The notes under the pieces were generated by a model. The model did not search any database, was not told the DNA's origin, and saw nothing but the letters and a program-made list of their open reading frames with translations. Position numbers and translations under genes: made by a program. Positions 23,901 through 32,179 of a DNA stretch of 64,000 nt are shown one piece after another. This stretch comes from Hermodice carunculata (taxonomy: Eukaryota; Annelida; Polychaeta; Eunicida; Amphinomidae), in NCBI GenBank assembly GCA_964020975.1, contig OZ026617.1, forward strand, positions 34,061,708-34,125,707, given 5' to 3'. Each line of letters begins with the position of its first letter. Within the stretch, counting starts at the first letter, position 1.

Positions 23901-24146
23901 TACAAGCACGAGGTCCAAACACCAGTGTTTGTGAGCCTAATAACAGATGATATCAACACAGAATTGCAACTTGCATTTAAATATTTGACACAAATCGACG
24001 TCAGTATACTTGTGGAACACTCCAACCAACATTTCACATGGCTGCGACGAAATTTTTTTCACGAGTTGGAAACAAAGTGGGCCACGAACCTGAGATCGGA
24101 ACATTTCAAGGGTTGCCGGACGGCCTGCGTGCCCGCTTGCGGCCAT
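5091..24146 (-). CDS. Multi-C2H2 zinc-finger protein, about 970 aa, four coding exons
   Basis: Probable nuclear DNA-binding regulator; orthologue not recognised. Exons on the minus strand: 24146-24090, 15378-13539, 12664-12511 and 5952-5091. Phases 0/0, 1/1 and 2/2 agree and total 2913 nt with stop. Residues 1-60 are a short head and a helical, Leu/Gln-rich segment (LLSTEQVWEML). Residues about 80-400 are acidic and low complexity with basic patches (RPRKKRTPKR). About 14 fingers span residues 406-808. The exon 2/3 junction recreates a HTGEK linker and exon 3/4 falls inside finger CSICGKAFTRREHLLRH. Two fingers are atypical: one ends in Cys (CCLPC...HHGC) and the last has C-x-C spacing (CWCG). 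A PPPKRVK motif follows, then a Pro/Gln-rich tail ending HQHQPYQ. Exon 1 is the least certain: it rests on an ATG with an upstream in-frame TGA, a CAG|GTTCGT donor and phase match. The 8.7-kb first intron is mostly repeats. Confidence 0.88.
6165..7238 (+). repeat. Interspersed repeat, family B (CAGCTGACC / GACGGA type)
   Basis: Opens TAACAAGAGGATTGTG with CTCAGCTGACC shortly after. Then come the hallmark blocks of this family: 'GCAGCACCACCTGTTG', 'CATTTTCAAAGCAATTGG', a poly-A-rich stretch, 'TGACCATTTGAACAAA', 'CCACCAAGTTTCAAGTGAAT'. The blocks repeat two to three times within the copy. Non-coding. Abuts a family A copy at its right end. Confidence 0.7.
7239..8965 (+). repeat. Interspersed repeat, family A (ACAAGAGGCCC type)
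   Basis: Starts ATAACAAGAGGCCCGTGGGC. A second start (ACAAGAGGCCCATAGGC) occurs near 7530, so two copies or a tandem. Contains family blocks 'TTTTGGCTCATAATTTC', 'GGTGGCGCCACC'-like palindromes, and 'GGGTCACAGTGACCCAAAA'. Diverged, non-coding; weak open frames inside (7645-7932) are chance. Confidence 0.7.
9290..10040 (+). repeat. Family B repeat copy, diverged
   Basis: Shares the blocks 'ACACCACCTGATGAACAAATTAA', 'TTTGAAGCAACTGG', 'TGACCATTGTAAACAAACTTG', 'CAAGTTTGAAGTGAATCTGG' (each split into short matches) and ends in the typical closing sequence GGTCAGCTGAGCTAATAAAA near 10000. Lies in the last intron of the zinc-finger gene. Confidence 0.6.
10041..11200. other. Intron sequence, nothing recognised
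   Basis: Last intron of the zinc-finger gene. AT-rich with a G run near 10186 and A runs. No coding frame, RNA gene or clear repeat was identified. Confidence 0.4.
11203..12346 (+). repeat. Family A repeat copy (near full length)
   Basis: Starts ATAACAAGAGGCCCGTGGGC followed by GCTCCGCTGACC. Ends GACAGACGGACAG-like tail, CATAAGCTCTGCGACC, and CACAGCTAAAAACTGG. About 1.14 kb, in the intron between zinc-finger exons 3 and 4, ending about 165 bp from exon 3. Confidence 0.75.
12511..12664 (-). CDS. Zinc-finger gene, exon 3
   Basis: Follows acceptor TATTTGCAG and ends at donor AAG|GTCAGT. 154 nt, phase 1 in, phase 2 out. Encodes the linker EKLIE, one complete finger (CPTCKIMF...H) and the first half of the next (CSICGKAFT), so it only makes sense spliced to both neighbours. 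Confidence 0.92.
12665..13538. other. Intron between zinc-finger exons 2 and 3
   Basis: Nothing coding. A stretch at 13226-13440 opens TTAACTCTTTCATTCC and is CG-richer than its surroundings. It looks like one end of an inverted-repeat element but no second terminus was found. Confidence 0.35.
13539..15378 (-). CDS. Zinc-finger gene, large exon 2
   Basis: 1840 nt after acceptor TGTGTTGCAG, ending ACAG|GTGTGT. Encodes residues 20-632: an N-terminal helical segment, a long acidic Ser/Glu-rich region, basic patches, then eight C2H2-type fingers up to HHRKHTG. Open frames on the opposite strand in 14615-15207 are shadows of this compositionally biased region. Confidence 0.93.
15379..17029. other. 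Large first intron, unique-looking part
   Basis: First intron of the zinc-finger gene. AT-rich, with several ACATGTA-type short palindromes and A-rich runs (16741-16790). No gene, RNA or element recognised. Confidence 0.4.
17030..17690 (+). repeat. Family B repeat copy
   Basis: Shows 'GAACAAATATGGTGGAG', a long A-rich run, 'TACACCACCTGGCAAATAAATTGAGG', 'TGAAGCAATTGACTTAGC' and the trailing 'TTTTGGAGCAGTTGAAAT' blocks typical of this family, then abuts a family A copy. Confidence 0.6.
17695..19395 (+). repeat. Family A repeat, long copy or tandem pair
   Basis: Opens AACAAGAGACCCATGGAC, GCTCTGCTGAC. A second opening (ACACGAGGCCCATAGGCC) lies near 17983. Closes with GACGGACGGACAGA, CATAAGCTCTGC and GGTCAGCGGAGTTAAAAA. 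The opening GCTCTGCTGAC and closing GTCAGCGGAG are inverted relative to each other. Confidence 0.72.
19396..19772 (+). repeat. Family B repeat fragment
   Basis: Starts at the closing tail of the adjacent family A copy. Contains 'TATGCAATTTCAAAGCAATTGG', poly-T and 'CATCCCCACCAAGTGTC' blocks, then GACGATGGACCATC and GTCAGCTGAGTTAAAA at its end. Confidence 0.6.
19775..20600. other. Intron sequence, nothing recognised
   Basis: Part of the first intron of the zinc-finger gene. A minus-strand open frame at 19946-20221 has several Cys but no recognisable spacing or splice support. Confidence 0.35.
20640..20812 (-). mobile_element. tRNA-derived SINE-like element
   Basis: On the minus strand a tRNA-like pol III promoter is visible. 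A box TAGCTCAAGTGG is at 20790-20779, and B box GGTTTGAATCC at 20731-20721 fits GGTTCGANTCC with one change. About 48 bases separate the boxes, as in a tRNA. It does not fold as a sound tRNA and runs on into a non-tRNA body, so a SINE or tRNA pseudogene is the better call. The family is not known to me. Confidence 0.55.
21530..21657 (-). mobile_element. One end of a hAT-type repeat (CAGGGTTCCCAC terminus)
   Basis: Read on the minus strand from 21657 it begins CAGGGTTCCCACAGG and continues TCCTTGAAGTGCTTGAAAG with further Phe/Lys-type CTTGAA repeats. CAGGGTTCCCAC followed by CTTGAAA repeats is a common hAT end in animals. The other terminus was not found. Confidence 0.5.
21658..22075 (+). mobile_element. 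Penelope-like retroelement fragment, GIY-YIG endonuclease end
   Basis: Plus-strand frames encode the C-terminal endonuclease of Penelope-like elements. Visible parts are NLVYFLTCNVCKKQYVSQTQ (the GIY-YIG-like start with the CxxC insert), RQLKERLR, QPLGRHFALPDH (the conserved H-F-x-x-x-x-H), and REKHWIHYMCSKELFGLNF (the closing W-I and G-L-N motifs). One in-frame stop follows KERLR near 21840, so this copy is dead. No reverse transcriptase is left; a hAT end abuts on the left. A hammerhead ribozyme follows 0.4 kb downstream, as expected for this class. Confidence 0.82.
22482..22521 (+). ncRNA. Hammerhead ribozyme (Penelope-like element associated)
   Basis: All core positions are present in order. 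Stem I 5' strand GTGC (22482-22485), CTGATGA (22486-22492), stem II GACC/GGTC (22493-22496 with 22504-22507) around a 7-base loop, GAA plus A (22508-22511), a 2-bp stem III (AC/GT with loop GC), cleavage-site T at 22517, and stem I 3' strand GCAC (22518-22521). The very short stem III is the form known from Penelope-like elements, where such ribozymes may act as dimers. It is in the same orientation as the GIY-YIG fragment. Self-cleavage is predicted, not shown. Confidence 0.8.
22810..23010. repeat. Repeat rich in 'GTGGGCAC' units
   Basis: Repeats of the type GCAGTGGACGCCC, GATGGGCACTG, AACCTCTCTGTAGTGG, ATGGGCAGTGGGCACC and CTATAGTGGGCATT on one strand. The same words occur in the foldback element at 23607-23697. 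Probably an older relative of that MITE. Confidence 0.45.
23607..23697. mobile_element. Foldback MITE (CAGTGG...CCCACTG type)
   Basis: Left end CAGTGGTAAACCCTCTCTGC and right end (reverse complement) CAGTAAAACCTCTTATC resemble each other, and GCAGTGGGCACTTTTTGG pairs with CCAAGGGTGCCCACTGT in the middle. A TTTTACTGTA right terminus relates it to the TACAGTG MITEs elsewhere in the window. Confidence 0.55.
24090..24146 (-). CDS. Zinc-finger gene, probable first coding exon
   Basis: ATG at 24146 opens 19 codons (MAASGHAGRPATLEMFRSQ) to a donor CAG|GTTCGT at 24089. An in-frame TGA lies upstream with no other ATG between. It ends in phase 0, which is what exon 2 needs. It lies in CG-richer sequence, as expected for a 5' exon. 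The link across 8.7 kb is inferred. Confidence 0.58.
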
Positions 24147-24600
24147 CAGTATCACCACTTCGTCTTGTCCGTGTAATCAACAGATTAACTAGTATGTTGT
24201 TATTTTTGGTAAAGAAAAATATTTGGAATAATCGTGTGCAAAATAACAAAATTAAACGATTTGTTGCCTTCCAAACCTTCACACTCCACTTCCGTCATCC
24301 ATGTTGGAAGCCACAACGCAGAGCTGGCAAGGACGCGTAAAAATGGCATACAATAGCAAATATCGAATAAGTACTGTCCGACAAATTATGACGAGAAAAT
24401 TAAATATAGGGGCACGTTTCAGATGCTGTATGAAACAACAAATTTGTTTGTTCTCCGTGTAATTTGATTTATACGAGTATGCGGTTATCTTCCATTTCCG
24501 ACCAATGTTGCACTAATTATTCGAAAGATGGCGCAACAGCAGTATTTGTGGGTGTGTCCCGTAGATTGGCCCCTGTCATGAGTTTTCAAAACACACGCAA
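24147..24600 (-). promoter_or_regulatory. Probable promoter of the zinc-finger gene
   Basis: CG-richer than the flanks and directly upstream of the proposed first exon. It holds an ETS-like ACTTCCGTC (24287-24296), a second TTTCCG near 24494 and a YY1-like AAAGATGGCGC (24524-24534), motifs common near start sites of broadly expressed animal genes. The YY1-like site contains an ATG opening a 17-codon plus-strand frame, so a divergent transcript is possible. No TATA box identified; inference only. Confidence 0.4.
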
Positions 24601-24609
24601 ACTCCAACT

Positions 24610-25560
24610 TGGAAGTTGGAGGAAAGGGGTGATTTGATTTTGATTTGATTTGACTTTATTTGGTGCTTGTCATAACATAATACAACAGACAGTACATAAA
24701 ATAAATACAAAAAACAGAGCTACTGACAAATATTGGAACATAAGTTAAGAACATGATACATTAAATATCATAGAACTCAAATTATATGTGTTACAAAATG
24801 AACAGACAGGTGAGGTAAAAGTGTGAAACAGTATCACAGAAATAAAATCATGTATAATTAAAATAATAAGGCGTAGGGGACAGTTCATATACAAGCTAAA
24901 ATCAGGTTACAAAGACAAAGTATTGACCAGCACCAGGATGATCCAAGAAAGCTAGTTTGACCTGGCTTATATCCATTGGGGTCCTTGCTATGAATAAAAT
25001 GAATATAAACATAATGAAAAAAATGGTCTATATGTGTATATAAGTTTTCAAATATGATACAAATAACACTAAAATACCAAAGATAGCACCTGCATTCATT
25101 GTTACAACAGATTAGCACCTTTAATCAAGTTATAATACCAAAATAGAAATTTTAAAACATAGAGGAATCGTTTTTAGTCATTGTAGCTTTTTCTGCAAGA
25201 AATGCTTTTACTTGCTTTTTAAAAGTTTTTATGGCATCAATTGATTTTATTTCTACAGGGAGTTCATTCCAGTCATTGATTGCTGTAACAAAAACAACAA
25301 CAAAAACAAACAAAATTGGCTGCCCGTTTTACTGTACGTACAAAAAGCTTTTTGTTTTGACCTCTCGTGTTGTATCCATGCCGCTCACTGATTATAGTAA
25401 AATCATGTTTCATGTATGACGGGGCAGTTCCATTATAAATTTTAAAAACATGGTTGAGTCTTAAATGACTTACACGGACTACAACGTTCAGCAGGTGGAT
25501 ACTATTTAATTCCTTCTGACCAATGTTGTCACGTTGATCAAGATATCAAACTTTCGCCCT
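24610..25560 (-). mobile_element. 5'-truncated LINE, 3' end of reverse-transcriptase ORF plus tail
   Basis: Read on the minus strand, a frame gives HLLNVVVRVSHLRLNHVFKI, YNGTAPSYMKHDFTI and ERHGYNTRGQNKKLFV, then NDWNELPVEIKSIDA-like sequence after a shift. This is the typical C-terminus of CR1/L2-group reverse-transcriptase polyproteins (H-V-F-K, Y-N-T-R, F-V, W-N-x-L-P). A short GTTTTT expansion breaks the frame near 25300. The 3' UTR ends in TTTGATTT-type repeats (plus strand GATTTGATTT near 24640), a usual tail in this group. Confidence 0.75.
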
Positions 25561-25580
25561 TGTCCTGTCTAAATACGCAG

Positions 25581-25930
25581 TATGCATATTAATTTCCCGC
25601 CACAAAGCACGCGTTTGACGCCTGGCGATCACGGGGGACGTGCGGGTCGCATCACTGTCACAGACAGGCCATGGCCATGTGCTCAGTTCTCGCAATATTA
25701 GCATTTTTCGAGAAATTTAAATTTACAAATGCCAAACTGGTATTCTTCTAGTACTTCCCGAGCCATAGATAAGAAAAAATTCCATATGACTTTAATAAGT
25801 ATTCTGCATTTCCAAAATATTCGTAATATCCCGCTTGTCCCCACAGGTACCGATCCGTATCTCGCCATATCTCACCAAGCGAGACTAGTCAATCAGGTAT
25901 GCAGTTGGACGGGAACTTAATATGCATATC
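25581..25930. mobile_element. MITE with ATGCATATTAATTTCCCGCC termini, copy 1
   Basis: Left end TATGCATATTAATTTCCCGC and right end GACGGGAACTTAATATGCAT are inverted repeats of about 20 bases. The interior has no coding frame. The interior (GAGAAATTTAAATTTACAAATG, GTATTCT, AATATCCC, CCGTATCTC blocks) and both ends recur at 59522-60136. Confidence 0.7.
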
Positions 25931-26046
25931 TCCTATTGGGTGCCATTCTGTAGACCTGTGTGAGCCATGCAACATATAGTAGTTCACTTGTCAAAACACC
26001 ACTCCATTGGCATCGAGAGACTATATGCCTGTATTTATTACAAGTC

Positions 26047-26050
26047 CCTG

Positions 26051-26081
<31 letters not shown>

Positions 26082-26412
26082 CATGTTTGATCTCTTTTGA
26101 AAGGCAATCTATTTTTTGTTTTACCACTTTTGGACCTGCCCCAGGGTGGTGTCTCAAAGGAAGTATCACTTTATTAATTTATTTTTAGGGATTCATGTTC
26201 AATGGAGCTTTAAACATTTATCACTGTTCAAGCGACTGGTCACTGGCATTGAATTTTCTCCACTGAAGGTGAAAATCTCAACTAATAATACTGAATAACA
26301 TTTAATTAAAATTTTCTTTTCACTTATACATACATACATACATACATACATACATACATACATACATACATACATACATACATACATACATACATGCATG
26401 CATACGTACGTA
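26047..26412. repeat. Simple repeats (GTTTT)n and (CATA)n
   Basis: GTTTT is repeated about six times near 26047-26081. ACATAC-type tetranucleotide repeats run from about 26326 to 26395 and drift into CGTA repeats at 26400-26420. Long Tyr/Val/Cys and Thr/His open frames here are artefacts of the repeat. Confidence 0.9.
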
Positions 26413-26429
26413 CGTACATACGTGAGGGC

Positions 26430-27386
26430 TCTCAGTGGAGAACAATTTTCCTAGATATACCTGTAGTGGCTTGTTGCATAATGAACAGCCCATGCTCAGA
26501 TGACCTAGACAAGAAATTCATCAGACATCACACTTGTGGCTCAGAGATCTTGGGATAGGATCAAGGTCACACATGTACTAAGTAAGTCTGACCTTCATGG
26601 AATAACACTAATAAACATGTGCAACATCAAGGTCCCAGTTCAAGTAGTTCTCAAGTTATAGTGAAGTCTAGTAAATTTCATGTAGTTGCACTGTGATCCC
26701 AGAAATGAGGTCAAGGTCACTCATGTAAGCGTGGCCTTCACAGAGAAGCATTAATATGTGCAATCAAGGTCCTGACACAAAACAGATCTCAAGTTAGCAA
26801 ATGAACAGTAAATTTCATGGCAGTTGTCCTGTGACCTTGGGAATGAGGTTAATAGGTAAACACTTATAAAAGGTACATCCCTAGCAGCTGTGACACAAAT
26901 TTGGCAAAAATTATTTAAGTTAAAATCCTTACAAGAAATTCCCATGTCCAATTTTCATATAAAACTTTTTTTAAACAATTCCTCCCCCCCCCCGAAAAAA
27001 AATCATACAAAATTCCAAAAATCACTGGAGCGTGACCATTCGAACAAACTTAGTAAAGACCCACCCAAGGTATATTGCCATCGAGTTTGAAGTCAATCTG
27101 GCTTACAGGTTCGTCAGAGAAGTCCAACATGTGAATTAGAATTAGAATGTTCCTTGACTGGCATAGTAATCAATAGAAAAGGTGTATTTATCAATAAGTA
27201 CCCCGCTTTTCAAAAATCGTTAAAAAAATCAGGAATCCACAGCAGTGCCACCTAGTGAACGCGTTTTTGTTTGACCCTATCACAAGGAACATGCCCACCA
27301 AGTTTCAGCTTAATCAAAGTGACGGTTTTGGAGTTGTCGAAAACAGCGAAAACACACACACATACATGTACACACACATACACACA

Positions 27387-27424
<38 letters not shown>

Positions 27425-28600
27425 AGAAAAAAAATGCAGCGCCTACTGGTGAACAAACTAAGAACTAAGAGCCTCTAGGAGTGTCCATGTGTGATATCAA
27501 AGCAATCGGGTAAGTGGTTTTGAAGAAGATTTTTTAAGATCCCCCCCCCCCCTCATTCCATAAGGACCAAAGAAAAAAAAATCATTAAAAGTCCAAAATT
27601 TACGGGAGCATGGCCATTTGAACAAACCTGGATCGCAGAAGGAGTCGAAAATTTGAATTCTTGACGACGGACCACGGACGGACGACGGAATTAGCATGTG
27701 AATGTGAATCAGCATTAGAATGCCCATTGACTTACATAGTAATCAACAGGAAATGGGCATTTAACGATAAGTAACGAATTGAAAAAATCATTAAAATTAG
27801 GAATCCACAGCAGTGCCACCTAGTCAACAACTTTGCTGGACCCTTCCACAAGGAATATATCCACCAAGCTTCAGCTTAATCGGAGTGACGGTTCTGAAGA
27901 AGTCGAAAATAGCAAAAACACACACAAAATCATTAAAAAAATAGAGAAAAATTGCAGCGCCACTTGGTGAACAAAGCAAGAACTTGTGGTCCCCAGGAGT
28001 GTTTCCTTTTAATGTCAAAGCAATTGGGGGACCGGTTTTTAGAGAAGAAGATTTTTTAAGATTGGCCCCCAAAAAGAAAAAAAAATCGTTAAAAGTTCAA
28101 AAATCTTTGGAGCATTACCATTTGAACAAATCTGGTAATCCTCACCCAGGGTATACTGCCACCAAGTTTGAAGTCAATCTGGCAGATCGTTTTGGAGAAG
28201 AAGTCGAAAATGTGAATTAGCATTTGATTGCCTATTGATTTACACAGTAATCAATAGGAAAGATGCATTTACCAATGAGTACACGAATTGGAAAAATCGT
28301 TAAATATCAGGAATCTTTAGCAGTGCCACCTAGTCAACAACTTTGTTTAACCTTTCTACAAGTAAAATATTCACCAAGTTTCAGCTTGATCAGAGTGACG
28401 GTCCTGGAGAAGAAGTTGAAAATAGCAAAAACACACAAATAATCATAAAAAAAATAGGAAAAAATTGCAGCACCGCCTGTTGAACAAATTTAAAACTAGG
28501 AGTGATTAGAAGTGTCCCTGTATTATATCAAAACAATTGGGGGGCGGTTTCGGAGAAGATATCTTAAGATTCCCCGCCCACCCACCCACCTCAAAAAGCT
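26430..28600 (+). repeat. Family B repeat, long copy split by an insertion
   Basis: Opens with CAAGGTCAC-rich sequence (26530-26720), then at least three rounds of the family B module: 'TGAACAAACTTAGTAAAG', 'TGCCATCGAGTTTGAAGTC', 'CAGTGCCACCTAGTGAAC', 'GCAGCGCCTACTGGTGAAC', 'ATCAAAGCAATCGG'. Includes a (CA)n tract at 27352-27421. The same family sequence resumes at 29330, so the block at 28602-29325 was inserted into it. Confidence 0.7.
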
Positions 28601-28601
28601 A

Positions 28602-29325
28602 GAAAAGACGATTTGCTGCACAGAAAATTGTGTGTGTCTTCAAAGCATACTGGTATGGCAATGTACACCTAGTCCATAACACATAAGTAGAAGTTAGAAT
28701 GGCATCTCAATCTATAATAGCGTTGAAGTTATTTGCCTGCTAAACAGACTTTCTGGAGGGCGATAGACTCTTGGCCCCCTGAGGCAATGAAGTTATTCAA
28801 GATTTTAAAATTTCTAATAGTGCGACTAAGCATAATTTGAATCGCTGCAACTTTTGTTTTAGATTCATCACATGAGCAATGGTCAACAAACCCCAAGTAG
28901 AAGTTGAAATGTCATCTCTATCTATAACAGTTTTGAAGATATTCGAGATTTAATGTTTCAAATGCTGCTAATTAGCATAATTTGAATTGCTACAACTTTT
29001 GTTTAAAATTCATTAGATGCGCAATGGTCAATAGCCCTCTAGTAGAAGTTGAAATGACATCTCTATCTGTTACACTTTTGAAGATATTCAAGATTTGAAA
29101 TTTCAAATGTCCTTAATTTGCATAATTTTAAACATCTTCACTTCTCTGCATAAAAATGCCCAACTTCTTGTATGGAGGTACAATCGTGCCAAGTTTAGAG
29201 TTTCTATGTATAATAGTGTCAGAGAAATGTGTCGGAGACAAATTCACTGGTAAAAGAGAAAGAAAGATAGAAAGAAAGAATTTTAGGAAAAACAGAAAAG
29301 TGTGTGTTGACATACACTTTATAAG
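28602..29325 (+). repeat. Repeat family E, about 150-bp internal units, nested in family B
   Basis: Three diverged units with words such as 'AGTAGAAGTTGAAATG', 'CATCTCTATCT', 'TTTTGAAGATATTC', 'TAATTTGCATAATTT' and 'CTACAACTTTTGTTT'. The same units and the same end region (GTGCCAAGTTTAGAGTTTC) recur at 62440-62960. It interrupts a family B copy. Confidence 0.65.
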
Positions 29326-29329
29326 ACCA

Positions 29330-29545
29330 TGAAAAAATCAAAAGTCACTGGAGCGTGACCATTTGAACAAAATTGGTAGAAACATATCCAAGGTACATCC
29401 CCACCAAGTTTGAAGTAAATCTGGCCGATGGTTTCAGAAGAAGGCGAAAATGTGAATTATTGACAACGGACCACGGACTGACGACGGACTACCGACCATA
29501 AATAAACTCAGCTGACTGACCAGTCAGTTGAGCTAAAAATGGAAT
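29330..29545 (+). repeat. Closing part of the interrupted family B copy
   Basis: Continues the family B module (GTCACTGGAGCGTGACC, CATCCCCACCAAGTTTG), then GACAACGGACCACGG and the closing CAGCTGACTGACCAGTCAG with GAGCTAAAAA. Confidence 0.7.
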
Positions 29546-29679
29546 GTTTTCGGGATTACATTGGCGAGAAAATAAGAAAATAATGTTTTAATCATGATAA
29601 TATTGGGGGTTCCATATTTACATAATTATAGTCACTTTTGTTAGAACATAGGCTTGGAATTTCATATTACAACTTCCTC

Positions 29680-29857
<178 letters not shown>

Positions 29858-30127
29858 GCAAAATACATTAGCTGGAGTGGCAATTGACTTTGCATGTATA
29901 AACTAATCAAAACTATGCATTTTTTTAACAAAATAAAGTTGAAAAGTGCTAAAAGCAAAGCAAATAAACTATTATTTAGATACAATTGTTTCAGATCCGT
30001 GTTCTGTGAAGCCTGGAAGTATAATTTTTTATAGCTACAAATTGTACAATTGTTAACAGAATACGTGATTATCAAGATGTTTTGTGTAATTACTTACATT
30101 TCTCCGAATATATTTCCTGTTTGATTC

Positions 30128-31600
30128 GTGTACAGTGAACTGAATATTACAGATCACAATCAAAAGTATAATACAATTAAGATTATTTTAAATATCATAG
30201 CAGTGCATCAATTTTCTTCAATATTGCATTACAAGGAATATCGATGTATCTTGGCATACAAAGGTTTACTGAGGGCAGGTCTATTCCTGGCATTATTGTT
30301 AAGCTTAGCAGGCGATGTGGAATACAATCCTGGACGTCAGACTGGAAGACACACCAGATTGACTTCTTCAGGTGAGGTTGAGAAAACAGACCCAGCTGAG
30401 ATAAAACAAGTAAAGAAACTTAGAGGAGACATAGCAAACATTATTGCAGAAAATAAAAAAATGAAAGACGATGTAAAAAAAATGAATGACCAAATAAATG
30501 AACTGAAAAATCAACTTGACAAACTGAAGGTTAAAAACAAACAGCTTAACTCAAGAGTGGACACTCTCGAGAACCAGTGCAGGAGAGACAATTTGATTTT
30601 TCAGAGGCATAGGTGAGGAGGAAAGTGACCAAAAAGAAACTTGGGATGACTGTGAGTCAAAAGTCAAGGACTTTTCAGGTGAAAAACTAAAAATGAACCA
30701 AGAACAGATTGATGAAATTGAAATTGATAGAGCTCATCGAATTGGAAAGCAATGCCGAGGAGGAAAGGACAAACCGAGAGTAATGAAGTTCAATGAACAT
30801 AAGTGCAGTGAAAGAATCTTAAAAAATGCGAAAATTGAACTCGACCGTGATAACGATCACAAAGTGAACGAAGCTTTTTCAACATGAGTGAGGGAAACAA
30901 GAAAATCACTTATTCCCTACCTAATAGAGGCCAGGGAAGAAGGGAAGAGATCTTTCATTCAGATTGATAAACTGGTCATTGAGAATAAAACTTTTGTTTA
31001 TGGCAAAGAATCCAGTGAAATCAAAGAGTTTAAATGGACTCCACAAACCCTAGACACCCAAGAATAGGGGAGTGGTCAAGGCCCAGAAAGCATACGTGTT
31101 TTGTCGTGGAATGTGGAAGGACTACAGTAAAAAAAGATTATCACAATTTCATAAGATTATTAATGAACTATGATATGGTATGTTTACAAGACACATGGTG
31201 TCAAAATGTAACATACTATACAAACTGGCTAAAGGGTTATACCTTGTATGGCAATGTAAGAAAATCCACAGGCAAAAGAAATAATGGAGACACGTTTATT
31301 TTCATTACAAATGAACTTTTTTGATTCGTAAAAGAATCAATTTATGATTTCCAAGACTCCGTGTTTCTTTTCATAGAAAAAAAAAGCTGCGGGACAGAAA
31401 CAGATGTATAGTTTGGTTCTATATACCTACCGCCGGAAGGATCTTCAGTTTACAAAGATGAATCCAATGGTATATGTTTCCTGGAAAGGCATATCATGAC
31501 CATGTTCAATAGGTTTGGGGAACACAAAATGATAATATGTGGTGATTACATTGCAAGAATAGGTACAGAAATGGATTTAATTATGGATGATGATGTGAAA
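30128..31600 (+). mobile_element. LINE: ORF1 with 2A-like motif plus start of endonuclease ORF2
   Basis: Plus-strand ORF1 begins with a hydrophobic stretch and a 2A-like motif LLLSLAGDVEYNPG near 30285-30345. The residue after NPG is Arg (CGT), not the Pro needed for ribosome skipping. Then come a Lys/Glu-rich coiled coil (about 30410-30570) and an L1-type RNA-binding region (RRDNLIF; IEIDRAHRIGK). A one-base shift near 30605 and a TGA at about 30884 interrupt it. ORF2 follows with remains of an AP-type endonuclease (VLSWNVEGL in one frame near 31095; DMVCLQDTW; IICGDYIARIG at 31520). It stops abruptly near 31600, so the reverse transcriptase is lost. CR1/L2-group elements with N-terminal 2A are known from sea urchin, amphioxus and molluscs. 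Confidence 0.8.
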
Positions 31601-31866
31601 TATCTCGATTTGCATTCGATGTATAATCACGCTTCCCGAGTTCGTTATCTGCCATACCTGCCTTTGCCTGATTCAAAACGTGTTCAAACATGTTATCCAA
31701 TTTTTCAGGTACATCGGCCAGTTGTTTTTCTTGCCAGTCTTTATTCACTTTTATTTTGTTTGTCGTGTAAATTCCTCCATTCTTGGCATAAGTTATCTCT
31801 CTCAATTTACGGAGTTCGTAGGTAGGGTCATCATTCCTGTCTTCATGTAAACCAAAAAGGCGGGAA
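31581..31866 (-). CDS. Unidentified open reading frame, about 95 codons
   Basis: Minus strand, open from a possible acceptor TTTTAG (31867-31872) to a TAA at 31581. It contains SSRLFGLHEDRNDDPTYELR, KLREITYAKNGG, KVNKDWQEKQLADVPEK and LDNMFEHVLNQAKAGMADNE. The charged, helical, non-repetitive composition looks like real protein and is unlike the chance frames nearby. I do not recognise it. Its 3' end abuts the truncated end of the LINE at about 31595, so it may be a piece of another element or an exon of a damaged gene. Confidence 0.35.
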
Positions 31867-32179
31867 CTAAAAGTGTTTTTTTTTTTTTAAATGGTATTCA
31901 CTGTATGATGGTAAATACTATCTTATCATGTAACATCATCATGATTATGAATAAATACTTTTTCCCCGCAGATTGATTGATATTATATGAAAGGAGGTAT
32001 CATTCTTGATTTTGTTGAAATTTATCTATATATGATCAGATGATACGTTCATAAGTTTTGATTTATTGTGTCGTAAAAAAATGATATAATATGTGACTAG
32101 TTTGAACTTTATGATACCAATAGACGATAAATGATTTTCAAAATACGCTTCATTACTTTCTATCCATCTGTAATTACAG

